Assembly: GCA_012841405.1 (NCBI GenBank)
Contig: DUUT01000098.1
Span: 27,533 to 91,532 of the forward strand
Direction of reading: 5' to 3'
Origin: Chloroflexota bacterium
GTDB lineage: Bacteria > Chloroflexota > Anaerolineae > UBA1429
DNA length: 64,000 bases
Under the pieces are notes generated by a model. The model saw only the letters and a program-made list of their open reading frames with translations, had not been told where the DNA came from and did no database searches. Shown in pieces: positions 49,077-58,042 of this stretch (the first letter of the stretch is position 1; each line of letters starts with the position of its first letter). A program made the translations under genes and the position numbers.

Positions 49077-49158
49077 CGGCGACCGGCATTGTTGGCTGTC
49101 TCGCCCCCTCGCATCCCCGCTGCGGGGACGGGGTCACGCCCATTGCCGGTCGCCGAGG
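49077..49158. ncRNA. Possible structured RNA or terminator before dnaE
   Basis: CGGCGACCGGCA (near 49077) and TGCCGGTCGCCG (ending near 49158) form a perfect 12-bp outer stem around about 58 bases that contain a second hairpin (GTCCCCGCAGCGGGGAT-type, near 49108-49124). Read on the minus strand the outer stem is followed by TTTGTGTTT, so it could be a terminator facing away from dnaE. No known RNA family was recognised. Confidence 0.4.
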
Positions 49159-49262
49159 CATACCATCCAATCCGTATCTTAGACTGCCATAAATCACCTA
49201 AAAGTCAAGTTTTCCTCTCGCCCTGGTCGAGGCGTGCCATGCCCCCCGCCCCGCGCTCCCGG

Positions 49263-49291
49263 TTGATCTTCTTCCAAGCGCTTGCTACAAT
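49263..49291 (+). promoter_or_regulatory. Promoter of dnaE
   Basis: TTGATC (49263-49268), 17 bases, TACAAT (49286-49291); leader of about 105 bases to the start at 49404. Confidence 0.75.
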
Positions 49292-49403
49292 GCCGCTGCC
49301 TTTTGGGCACCTCTCGTTACCTCAGCCCAACGCTACGCAAACCCACCCGGCCACACGGCTTGACCCGGGCACACCGGCGGCGGCCCGCCTGCAGGAGGCA
49401 GTG

Positions 49404-52400
49404 GTGAGCACCTTCACGCATCTGCACGTTCATAGCGAGTTCTCCCTTCTGGACGGTCTGGCACGCCTCGGTGACCTGTGCCAGTATGCCAAGCAATCCG
49501 GCATGACGGCGCTGGCCCTGACGGATCACGGCCAGATGTACGGCATGATCAAGTTCAGCCGCGCCGCCAGCCGCGCCGGCATCAAGCCCATCTATGGCGT
49601 CGAGATGTACCAGGCGCCGCGCCGGCTCGATCAGAAGGACGCGCAGTATGACAGCAAGGCGTTCCACCTCGTGCTCCTGGCCAAGAACCTCACCGGCTAC
49701 CAGAACCTGCTCAAGCTGACCACCATCGCCAACCTCGAGGGGTTCTACTACCGTCCCCGCATCGACAAGGAGACGCTCGCCCGCCACGCCGAGGGGCTCA
49801 TCTGCCTCAGTGCCTGCATCGGCGGGGAGGTGCCCTCCCTCATCGTGAATGGGCAGCTCGACAAGGCGCGTGAGGCCGTCGGCTGGTTCAAAGAGGTGTT
49901 TGGCGCCGACAACTATTTCCTCGAGCTGCAGCGCCACGCCGGCGTGCCAGAGCTCGAACGAGTCAATCCGCAGCTCGTCGCCCTGGCGCGCGAGTTCGGT
50001 CTGCGCTGCGTGGCCACCAACGACGTGCACTATGTGCGCCAGGAGGACGCCGAGGCACAGGAGCTGCTGCTCGCCATCCAGACGAACAGCACCATGGCCG
50101 ATGCGAACCGCATACGCATGGGTAGCGACGATTACTACCTCATGACGCCCGAGGAGATGGCGCGGCACCTGCCCGAGTACCCCGAGGCACTAGAGAACAC
50201 CATGCTGGTGGCCGAGCAGTGCAACGTGGATCTAGGCTTTACCGGCTACCACCTGCCGCGCTTTCCCGTGCCCGAGGGGCACACCGCCGAGAGCTACCTC
50301 CGACAACGCTGCGAGGAAGGCCTCATCCGGCGCTATGGCCAGGAGACGCCCGAGATCCGGGAACGGCTCGAGTACGAGCTGGGCGTCATCCACCAGATGG
50401 GCTTTGATGACTATTTCCTCATTAACGCCGACCTGGTGAACTGGGCCAAGAACGAGGCGCGCATGCTGGTGGGCCCCGGCCGCGGTTCGGGCGCCAGTAG
50501 CCTCGTGGGCTATGTCCTTGGGATCACTGACCTGGAGCCCCTCAGCCTGGGGCTGCTGTTCGAGCGCTTTCTCAACCCCGGCCGCGTCACCATGCCGGAT
50601 ATCGACCTCGACTACCCCGAGGACCGCCGCGGCGAAGTGATCGACTACCTCACGCGGCGCTATGGCGAGGACAAGACGGCACAGATCGCCACCTTTGGCA
50701 CCATGATGGCGCGCGGCGCCATTCGTGACGTGGGGCGCGCCCTGGGCATCCCCCTGAACGAGGTGGATTACGTCGCCAAGCTCGTCCCCTCGGGCCCCAA
50801 GAAGACGATCCAGGACGGGCTCGACACGGTGCCCGAGCTGAAAGAGCTTTACGAGACCCAGCCGCACATCCGCAAACTCATCGACTATTCCATGGCGGTG
50901 CAGGGGCTCTCGCGGCACTTTTCCACCCACGCTGCAGGGGTGCTCATTGCAGACCGGCCCCTCGTCGAGTATGCGCCCCTCCAGCGTGCCCCGCGGGGCG
51001 AGGGCATCGTCGCCCAGTTCTGCATGGAGGACGTCGAGGCCATCGGCCTGCTCAAGCTCGACGTGCTCGGCCTCTCGACGCTCACCGTCCTCGACCGCGC
51101 CTTTCGCTGGATCGAACGCACCCGCGGCATCACCCTGACGCAGCAGGCCATCCCCATGGACGACCCGGAGAGCTTTGCCCTCCTCTCCTCTGGCGAGGTG
51201 ACGGGCATCTTTCAGGTGGAGAGCGCCGGCATGCGCCGCACGCTGCGTGAGATGCAGCCCACCGAGTTCCGCGAGATCGTCGCCGCGCTGGCGCTCTACC
51301 GCCCCGGGCCGATGCAGTTCATCCCCGACTATATCGCGCGCAAGTTTGGTCGCGAGGAGGTCGTCTACCGCCACCCGCGGCTCGAGCCGATCCTCGCCGA
51401 GACGTACGGCATCATCGTCTACCAGGAGCAGATCCTGCAGATCGCCTCGCAACTCGCCGGCTACTCCTTGGGCGAGGCGGACCTGATGCGCCGCGCCGTG
51501 GGCAAGAAGAAGAAGGAGGACCTCGAGCGGCAGCATGCCAAGTTCGTCCAGGGGGCGGTGGCGAACGGCATCCCTCAGGACGTGGCCGAGGACATCTTTG
51601 CCGACATTGAGCTGTTCGCCAACTATGGTTTCGTCAAGACGCACAGCGCCGCCTATGCCGTCATCACGCTGCAGACCGCCTACCTCAAGGCCCACTACCC
51701 CGCCGAGTACATGACCGCGCTCCTGTCGGTGGAGCGCGGCAACCTGGAAAAGGTCGCCGTGCTGGTGGCCGAGTGCCGTCGGCTGGGCATCGAGGTGCGG
51801 CCGCCCGACATCAACTTCTCCGACGTGGACTATCGTCTCGAGCCGGCGTCGGCCACCACCCCGCAGCAGCGCGACGCCCTGCGCGACGAGGAGCAGCTGG
51901 CGATCCGCTATGGGCTGGGGGGCATCAAGAACGTCGGCGACGGGCCCGCCCAGGCCATCGTCGAGGCCCGCGGCGACGAGCCGTTCCAGGACCTCGATGA
52001 CTTTGTGCGCCGTGTGGACCTGCGGCAGATCAACAAGCGCGTGCTCGAGTGCCTGATCCGCGCCGGCGCCCTCGACGCGCTGGGCGAGCGCGCCGCCCTC
52101 CTCTCCATCGTTGACCAGATGATCGCCGAGAGCCAGCAGATCCATCACGCCAGGGAGATCGGCCAGCGCAGCCTCTTTGACTTTAGCCCCGACATCATGG
52201 CCGATGCGGGCGGTGCCGCCCTGGCCGCGCCGCGCGACGTGCCCCCCTTGCCAGACAAGCTGCGCCTCGCCGACGAGCGGGAGCTGCTCGGCGTCTACAT
52301 GTCCACGCACCCACTGGACGCCCTGACGCGCGTGGTGGACGAGCGCCTGACGTCCATCAGTGAGCTCTCCCCGACGATGGCGGGCGAGCAGGTGCAGGTG

Positions 52401-52919
52401 GCCGGCATGCTCAACACGCTGCGCACCATCCTGACCAAAAAGGGCGACACGATGGCCTTTGCCCAGCTCGAGGATCCCACGGGCTCGGCCGAGCTGGTCA
52501 TCTTTCCCCGGCGGTACGACGAGCATCGCGAGCTGCTGACGGAGGACGCCCTCCTTCACGTCCATGCCAAGGTGGACGTCCGTGATGACGAGGTCAAACT
52601 CCTCGCCGATGGGATCGAGCCCTACCGCCCCCCCAAAGCGGCGCGGCGGCGCCCCGGGGCCCAGCGCCGCCCCAAGCTCCTCCGCGTCGAGATTCCGCTG
52701 GCCGCAGACGACGATACGGCGACCGAGACCGTCGAGCGGGTGTTTAGCATTCTGACCCAGCACCACGGGGAGACGCCCTTTAGCCTGCACCTGGTGAACG
52801 GCCACGGCCGGGTGGAGGTCGCCTTCCCCGAGATCACCACCGCCTACAGCCCGCAGCTCGCCGAGCAGGTGGCGGCGCTCGTCGGGGGGCCAAACCGCGT
52901 ACACGTCGAGTGGGCCTGA
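49404..52919 (+). CDS. dnaE: DNA polymerase III alpha subunit
   Basis: 1171 residues, normal for DnaE1. PHP domain at the N-terminus (THLHVHSEFSLLDG), polymerase active-site Asp residues in MPDIDLDYPEDRR (D401, D403) and D553 in LLKLDVLGL, helix-hairpin-helix near 850, OB fold near 1000-1090, and a C-terminal tail. The GTG at 49404 follows GGAGG by 5 bases and starts directly at the PHP motif; the longer frame upstream is leader. The replicative polymerase of the cell. Transcribed toward the STAND ATPase gene, which begins 39 bases after its stop. Confidence 0.96.
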   Translation: MSTFTHLHVHSEFSLLDGLARLGDLCQYAKQSGMTALALTDHGQMYGMIKFSRAASRAGIKPIYGVEMYQAPRRLDQKDAQYDSKAFHLVLLAKNLTGYQNLLKLTTIANLEGFYYRPRIDKETLARHAEGLICLSACIGGEVPSLIVNGQLDKAREAVGWFKEVFGADNYFLELQRHAGVPELERVNPQLVALAREFGLRCVATNDVHYVRQEDAEAQELLLAIQTNSTMADANRIRMGSDDYYLMTPEEMARHLPEYPEALENTMLVAEQCNVDLGFTGYHLPRFPVPEGHTAESYLRQRCEEGLIRRYGQETPEIRERLEYELGVIHQMGFDDYFLINADLVNWAKNEARMLVGPGRGSGASSLVGYVLGITDLEPLSLGLLFERFLNPGRVTMPDIDLDYPEDRRGEVIDYLTRRYGEDKTAQIATFGTMMARGAIRDVGRALGIPLNEVDYVAKLVPSGPKKTIQDGLDTVPELKELYETQPHIRKLIDYSMAVQGLSRHFSTHAAGVLIADRPLVEYAPLQRAPRGEGIVAQFCMEDVEAIGLLKLDVLGLSTLTVLDRAFRWIERTRGITLTQQAIPMDDPESFALLSSGEVTGIFQVESAGMRRTLREMQPTEFREIVAALALYRPGPMQFIPDYIARKFGREEVVYRHPRLEPILAETYGIIVYQEQILQIASQLAGYSLGEADLMRRAVGKKKKEDLERQHAKFVQGAVANGIPQDVAEDIFADIELFANYGFVKTHSAAYAVITLQTAYLKAHYPAEYMTALLSVERGNLEKVAVLVAECRRLGIEVRPPDINFSDVDYRLEPASATTPQQRDALRDEEQLAIRYGLGGIKNVGDGPAQAIVEARGDEPFQDLDDFVRRVDLRQINKRVLECLIRAGALDALGERAALLSIVDQMIAESQQIHHAREIGQRSLFDFSPDIMADAGGAALAAPRDVPPLPDKLRLADERELLGVYMSTHPLDALTRVVDERLTSISELSPTMAGEQVQVAGMLNTLRTILTKKGDTMAFAQLEDPTGSAELVIFPRRYDEHRELLTEDALLHVHAKVDVRDDEVKLLADGIEPYRPPKAARRRPGAQRRPKLLRVEIPLAADDDTATETVERVFSILTQHHGETPFSLHLVNGHGRVEVAFPEITTAYSPQLAEQVAALVGGPNRVHVEWA

Positions 52920-52958
52920 CCGGGCACCCGCTGCTGCGACACCGAGGAACCATCACCG

Positions 52959-55127
52959 ATGACGCCCGATATCCGCCCCACACCGAGATCCGCCCGCGCA
53001 GGAGCGGCACGCCCGTCGCTCCTGCGCCGCGCGGCGCGGATCTGCGTGCTGGCCCTCCTCGCCATCGCGATGACCACCATCGCACCACGCCGCGTCACCG
53101 CATGGGGCCACCATACCCCAGCGCGCAGCGCCGGCCCGCCGCGGGAAATCCCCGCGCCCAGCACAGCCCCCTGGCTGCTGGGCTTCCTGGCCCTCGGCGG
53201 CGCCGGTGCCTGGTGGGTGGGGCACCTCGTCGCTCGCGCGCAGATCGCCGCGCGCCGCACCGCCTCAGCCGCCCAAGACTGGCACGCCTGGGACCAGGCC
53301 ATCGAGGAGACGCTGCTCCGGCACCATCGCGTCCGCGCCGATGCGCTCACCACCATCCCCCCCCGCGAGCGGGTGGTGGCGCTGCGCCGCTACGTCGACA
53401 CCCACAAGGAGTACGACCTGCTCTTTGATGAGGCAGCGTCCGTCCTCGAGCCCATCGCCAGCGCAGAGCTCGCACGCCTGGCACACCGCTGGCAGCAGCT
53501 GATCGCGCGGCTCGACGGCGGGACGCGCGCCGCCGCGGATGTACCTGACCGTGATCGTAGCGCCGACGCTGCCGCCATCGCTGCGGACATCACCGTACAG
53601 CTGTGCCATCGCCTCGGGTTCACCCCCTTCGAGAGCCGCACCTACCGGTCGCTGTACGGCCACGTCGTCAAGGCGACGGCCGTGCACCTCAGCATCCCCG
53701 CGCGCTTTCCCATCGTCTTTGTCCTCCGGCGCGATCTGCACGCCGACGTTCTGCGCGATATTCGTGGCCTGATGAGTATGCTCAATATGAGCACGTTCTT
53801 TGCCTTCCTCGTCGTGGTGGACGATCCCCCGACGCGGCGCGGGCGCGCCCGCGAGCTTGGGCGTCTGGTGCGTGGCGGCGCCGACGATTTCATCGTGCTC
53901 GACTATCGCGATCTCTGTGCGCTGTTCATGGCGGCGGATAGCGAGCGCCAGCTCATCGACATCATCCTCCAGCAGGTGGATCTCACCGTGGTCTCGCCCT
54001 ACGTCAGCTCGGGGCCGGTCTCGGAGAACATGTTCTTTGGCCGCGACTATGAGCTCAAGGCGATCATGCGCACCATCCGCGATCGCAGCTTTGCCATCGT
54101 CGGCGGCCGCAAGATCGGCAAGACGTCGGTGCTGTCCAAGGTACACCGCCTGATGGAGGCCGCCGGCCCGAGCGCCGCCATCCGGCCGACCGGCGAGGGC
54201 GAGCGGCCGCTGCCCCCCACGTACCACGCCTTTTACTTGGATTGCCAGCACATCATGGATTACGCCGACTTCATCGGTGACCTGGCGATCAAGACGGGGA
54301 TCGCGGCGCGCGCGACGGCGCCGGGCGAGGTGCGCCGCATGATCCTGCGCTACCGGCTGCAGCATCCCGACGGCGTGATCGTGCTGCTGCTCGATGAGGT
54401 GGACAAGCTCCTGGCCTACGATCTCTGCCGGCAGACGCGGCTATTTCGCGTGCTCCGCGCCCTCTCGCAGGAGGGTCTGTGCCGCTTTGTGTTCTGCGGC
54501 GAACGCCAGCTCAATGCCAGCCTCCATGACCCGGACTCGCCCCTGTTCAACTTTTGCAGCATCATGCGGCTGAGCTACCTCACGCCCCACGACGCCGCCC
54601 GCATCATCCGCGAGCCGATGGCCGCCATGGGCATCCACTTTGAGGACCCGGAGGCAATCCTGGAGGCGATCATTGACCTCTCGTCGTGCCACCCCAGCAT
54701 CGTGCAGGCCATCTGCCAGATGCTCGTCGTCCGCGCCAACCGGCGCGCCACGAGGCGCGGGGGCCGCATCATTCGCCTCGACGACGTAGCGCACCTGCGC
54801 ACGGTGGAAGAGTTCCGTGAGCTGTTCTTGGAGGTAACCTGGGGCAACGCCACGCCGCTCGAGCGCTTGATCAGCGTGCTGATGGTGACGTCCCCGCGCT
54901 TTACGGTGACCGAGGCGCGCGCGGCGCTGGCCTTTCACGGCTGCGAGGTGCCGCCGGCGGCGGTGGACGCCGCTCTCGAGGGGTTGTGCCTGTTCTCCAT
55001 CCTACAGAAGGACGGCGACCGCTACCGCTATGCGGCGCGCTCCTTCCCCGCCATCATCCGCGAGGCGCGCATCGCCGAAGGGCTCATCGATGGGTTGCTG
55101 GAGGTGGTGGCCAGCGCCGCGCCCTAG
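52959..55127 (+). CDS. Membrane-anchored STAND-like AAA ATPase
   Basis: 722 residues. Two hydrophobic segments (about 26-46 and 72-90) anchor an N-terminal region of unknown fold (95-360) containing FPIVFVLRRDLHADVL, VVVDDPPTRRGRARE and DDFIVLDYRDLCALF. An ATPase follows: FFGRDYELKAIMRTI, P-loop GGRKIGKTS (382-390, Lys-388), Walker B VLLLDEVD (Asp-479, Glu-480), then a winged-helix region to the end. This architecture is that of STAND-type signalling ATPases. A role in DNA or stress surveillance is inference. Its TAG stop lies in the CTAG (55124-55127) shared with the convergent SbcC-like gene. Confidence 0.8.
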   Translation: MTPDIRPTPRSARAGAARPSLLRRAARICVLALLAIAMTTIAPRRVTAWGHHTPARSAGPPREIPAPSTAPWLLGFLALGGAGAWWVGHLVARAQIAARRTASAAQDWHAWDQAIEETLLRHHRVRADALTTIPPRERVVALRRYVDTHKEYDLLFDEAASVLEPIASAELARLAHRWQQLIARLDGGTRAAADVPDRDRSADAAAIAADITVQLCHRLGFTPFESRTYRSLYGHVVKATAVHLSIPARFPIVFVLRRDLHADVLRDIRGLMSMLNMSTFFAFLVVVDDPPTRRGRARELGRLVRGGADDFIVLDYRDLCALFMAADSERQLIDIILQQVDLTVVSPYVSSGPVSENMFFGRDYELKAIMRTIRDRSFAIVGGRKIGKTSVLSKVHRLMEAAGPSAAIRPTGEGERPLPPTYHAFYLDCQHIMDYADFIGDLAIKTGIAARATAPGEVRRMILRYRLQHPDGVIVLLLDEVDKLLAYDLCRQTRLFRVLRALSQEGLCRFVFCGERQLNASLHDPDSPLFNFCSIMRLSYLTPHDAARIIREPMAAMGIHFEDPEAILEAIIDLSSCHPSIVQAICQMLVVRANRRATRRGGRIIRLDDVAHLRTVEEFRELFLEVTWGNATPLERLISVLMVTSPRFTVTEARAALAFHGCEVPPAAVDAALEGLCLFSILQKDGDRYRYAARSFPAIIREARIAEGLIDGLLEVVASAAP

Positions 55128-58042
55128 GCGAGCAGGTGCAGCGCATGCGCCTCCTGCCCCGCGAGGGTCGTCTCGAACCACGCGCGGGCAAAGGCATCCT
55201 TGGTGAACAAAAAGATCTGCGTCTGTTCGCTCAGCAGCGCCAGGTACTCGAGCACCTGCGCCTGCCGCTCCTGGTCGCACTGGGCCAGGGGATCGTCGAG
55301 AAAGAGGGGCAAGCGCTCGCGGTTGCCACTGATCGCCTGGGCGATGGCCATGCGCAGCATCAGGTACACCAGGTCGCCGGTGCCGGCGCTGAGCAGGTCG
55401 ACGGGTACCGGGCGTCCCAGCTCGGGAGCCACCAGCGTCACCGCCAAGGTCTCGGGGTCCACCTGGGCATCGACGTAGCGTCCCCGCGTCACGCGGGCGA
55501 GGCTCTGCTTCAGGATCGGCTCGAGCTGGGGCGCAAACCGCCGCTGGTACTCCTCGGCCGCGGCAGCGAGCTCTTGCTGGGCCAGGGTGGCCGCATCGCG
55601 GAACGCCGTGAGGCGCCGCACCTCGGCGCTGACGATGGCGATCTCTTCGTCCAGCGCGACGAGGCGTTCGGCCACCGCCGTCGCCCGCTCGATGGCCCCC
55701 CGCAGGGTCACCAGCTCCTCGCGCAGGGCATCGGCCTCTTCCGTGGCCGCCACTCCCCGCGCGGCGTACGCGTCGGCGCTCTCCTCGGCAGCCAGGTCCC
55801 CAAAGGTGGGGTGTGCGCGCCGCAGCGCCTCGAGCCGTGCGGCGCACCTGGCCTGCGCGGCCTCACGCTCCGCGGGAGAGCCGCCCGCTGTGAGGGTGGC
55901 GAGGCTCCTCTCCGCCGCCTCGCTGGCAGCGTGGGCCTCCGCCCAGGCGGCGTGCTGCTGGACGCTCTCCTCAAAGCGCGCCACCGCCGCCATGTCCTCC
56001 CCAACGCTGAGGCCAGCCTCCTCGAGCAGGGCGCGCAGCGTGGTGCGCGCGGTCGCCGCCGCCTCCTCGCGCTGCTCCCAGCGCGCAATCTCGCCCCGCA
56101 TGTCGCGCACCGCAGCCCGGAGCCGCGTGCGCTCCCGCTCCTCGCGCTCCAGCGCGCGGCGGCGCTCGACCTGGGCCAGGTAGGTTTCGAGGACTGTCGC
56201 GGCATCATCGCCGCCAAAGCCGGCCTCCGCCAGCGCGTCCAGCAGATCCCCCGCGGCGACATCGCGGCGCGCGCGCACCACGTCGAGGTCCTCCCGCAGC
56301 GAGTGGACCAAGGCGCGGTGATGCTCCACATCGGCGCGCGCCTTCAGGAACACCTCGAGGCGCTCTGCGAGGGAGGCCAGTGCCTCCGGCCCCGGCTCCT
56401 TGGCGGGCAGCAAGCTCCCCAGGGACGCCGTCGCCTCACCACGCACCGCGGTGAGGGCCGCCCGTGCCCGCTCGACTTCAGCGCGGGCGCGCTCGAGGCC
56501 GGCATGGAGCGGGCCGACCTGGGCCGCGATGAGCACCTCGGGGGGCAGCCCCGTTATCGGCGCCTCCACGGGCTGTGGACGCCCTAGGGCGAGGCGCAGC
56601 GCCTGAGCGATGGCGGGCAGGCATCCCTGGCGTTCCGGCAGGGCCACCTCCTCGCCCGCCGCCGCGGCCCGTACGACGCTCTCGAGATAGCGGTAGCGCT
56701 CCTCCGTCATCCCCACGCGGGCCCACTCGGCCTCCGCCTCGGCGAAGCGTTCCTCCGCAGACACCACCTGCTCCCGCGCCAGGAGCCACCGCTGCTCGAG
56801 CGTGGCGAGGCCGACGTGGCCCATCGCGATGGCCGGAGCCAGCTGCTCCGCCTCGGTCGCCACGTGTTCACCCGTGCGATCGACGACCTCCCGGGCACGC
56901 TCGTAGCTCATCAGCGCCGAGCGGTAGGTCTCCTCCGCCTGACGCCAAGCATCCGCCAGGTCCTGGACGTCGGGAAGCACGTCGAGGGGTGTCTCGCGGG
57001 CATGTTCGAGGGCGCCCACGCGCTTGTCGGCGGCGACCAGGGCCTCCTCGAGCTCTGTCAGGCGCTCGCGCACCTCGGCAATGCGCGCCGGCGCCTCCTC
57101 ATGCGCCGCCGTGAGCTCCTGGAGGCGCGCCGAGAGGCGCAGCACGTCCGCATGCAGGTGGGCGGGGAACGTCGCCCAGCGCTCCAACGCCTCGCGACGC
57201 GCGCGCAGCGCGGCCACCTCCTCCTCGGCTCGGGCGATAGCCTGCGCCTGCCGTTCGCGTTCCTCGTACTCGGCGAGGGCCTGCAGGTAGGCGAACGCCT
57301 GGCGTTCGCGCTCCACCTGCAGGAGGCGCGCCTCGGCCTCGCGCAATCGCGCCGTGTGGGCGTACAGCGCTTTCCGGGCCGTGGCGGCGGCCTCCCGCTC
57401 CTCCTGGAGCGTGGCGAGCCGCGCCTCGTGCTGCGGCAGCGGGCGCGATTGGGCGCGGGGCGTGCCAATATCCTCGCGGATGACGCGCTCCAACCGCTCG
57501 ATGGCATCGGTGGAGATGGAATCCGTGGCCGCTGAGGTGGCCAACCGCATCAGCGTCGCCGTGATCCCCGCGGCCGACAGATCTCGGGTGGCCAGATCGG
57601 AGAGGGTGATCTGGCAGACGCTCTCGTACACCTCTTTGCTCAGGCCGAGCTGTACGTCGGCAAAGAAAAGGCGCCCGCGGGTCGCCTTGTCGAACTCCTC
57701 CGAGATGTCGACCTCCTCGGGGAGGGCAAAGAGTGCGGTCGACGAGCGCGGCGCAAAGACACGCCGCACGCGGTACTCCGAGCCGTCATCGAGGGCGTAA
57801 CGTAGCTCCCCCGCATAGCGCGCCGACTCGTCCCAGGGCTGATAGCTCATCATCGCCGCCCGTTTGGCGGCCGTGATGGTGCCCTCCTCGAAAAAGCTGT
57901 ACAGCATGGCGATCATCGCCCGCATGAGGGTGGATTTGCCCGCCTCGTTGGGGCCATGCACGAGGTTCAAGCCGGGAGCAAACTGGAAGGTGCGCGCGAC
58001 CAAACGGCCGAATCCCTCCAGGTGCAGGTCACGCAACCTCAC
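55124..58042 (-). CDS. SbcC/YhaN-like SMC-type ATPase
   Basis: 972 residues. N-terminal half-ATPase with Walker A GPNEAGKST (residues 30-38), long Ala/Glu/Arg-rich coiled coils (about 190-830), then C-terminal half with LSAGTGDL signature near 880 and Walker B LPLFLDDPLAQCD near 920. Fits the Rad50/SbcC/YhaN group that works with a nuclease on DNA ends. The hook lacks an obvious CxxC. GTG at 58042 overlaps the SbcD-like stop by 14 bases; a longer frame to 58129 lies inside that gene. Shares its TAG stop DNA with the STAND ATPase. Confidence 0.85.
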   Translation of the reverse strand: MRLRDLHLEGFGRLVARTFQFAPGLNLVHGPNEAGKSTLMRAMIAMLYSFFEEGTITAAKRAAMMSYQPWDESARYAGELRYALDDGSEYRVRRVFAPRSSTALFALPEEVDISEEFDKATRGRLFFADVQLGLSKEVYESVCQITLSDLATRDLSAAGITATLMRLATSAATDSISTDAIERLERVIREDIGTPRAQSRPLPQHEARLATLQEEREAAATARKALYAHTARLREAEARLLQVERERQAFAYLQALAEYEERERQAQAIARAEEEVAALRARREALERWATFPAHLHADVLRLSARLQELTAAHEEAPARIAEVRERLTELEEALVAADKRVGALEHARETPLDVLPDVQDLADAWRQAEETYRSALMSYERAREVVDRTGEHVATEAEQLAPAIAMGHVGLATLEQRWLLAREQVVSAEERFAEAEAEWARVGMTEERYRYLESVVRAAAAGEEVALPERQGCLPAIAQALRLALGRPQPVEAPITGLPPEVLIAAQVGPLHAGLERARAEVERARAALTAVRGEATASLGSLLPAKEPGPEALASLAERLEVFLKARADVEHHRALVHSLREDLDVVRARRDVAAGDLLDALAEAGFGGDDAATVLETYLAQVERRRALEREERERTRLRAAVRDMRGEIARWEQREEAAATARTTLRALLEEAGLSVGEDMAAVARFEESVQQHAAWAEAHAASEAAERSLATLTAGGSPAEREAAQARCAARLEALRRAHPTFGDLAAEESADAYAARGVAATEEADALREELVTLRGAIERATAVAERLVALDEEIAIVSAEVRRLTAFRDAATLAQQELAAAAEEYQRRFAPQLEPILKQSLARVTRGRYVDAQVDPETLAVTLVAPELGRPVPVDLLSAGTGDLVYLMLRMAIAQAISGNRERLPLFLDDPLAQCDQERQAQVLEYLALLSEQTQIFLFTKDAFARAWFETTLAGQEAHALHLLA

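Larger units (their letters stand above)
48901..49403. other. 503-base region between the regulator and dnaE
   Basis: No gene recognised. It holds the repeated ATAGTGCAAA words upstream of the leftward regulator, the large structured inverted repeat at 49077-49158 and the dnaE promoter at 49263-49291. Confidence 0.6.

Noticed and set aside
50232..52904. An 890-residue open frame on the minus strand opposite dnaE, and similar long ones opposite the YfhO-flippase gene (plus 35657-38713) and others.
   Set aside because: They mirror well-supported genes, have His/Arg/Gly-rich compositions without domains, and follow from high GC at third positions.
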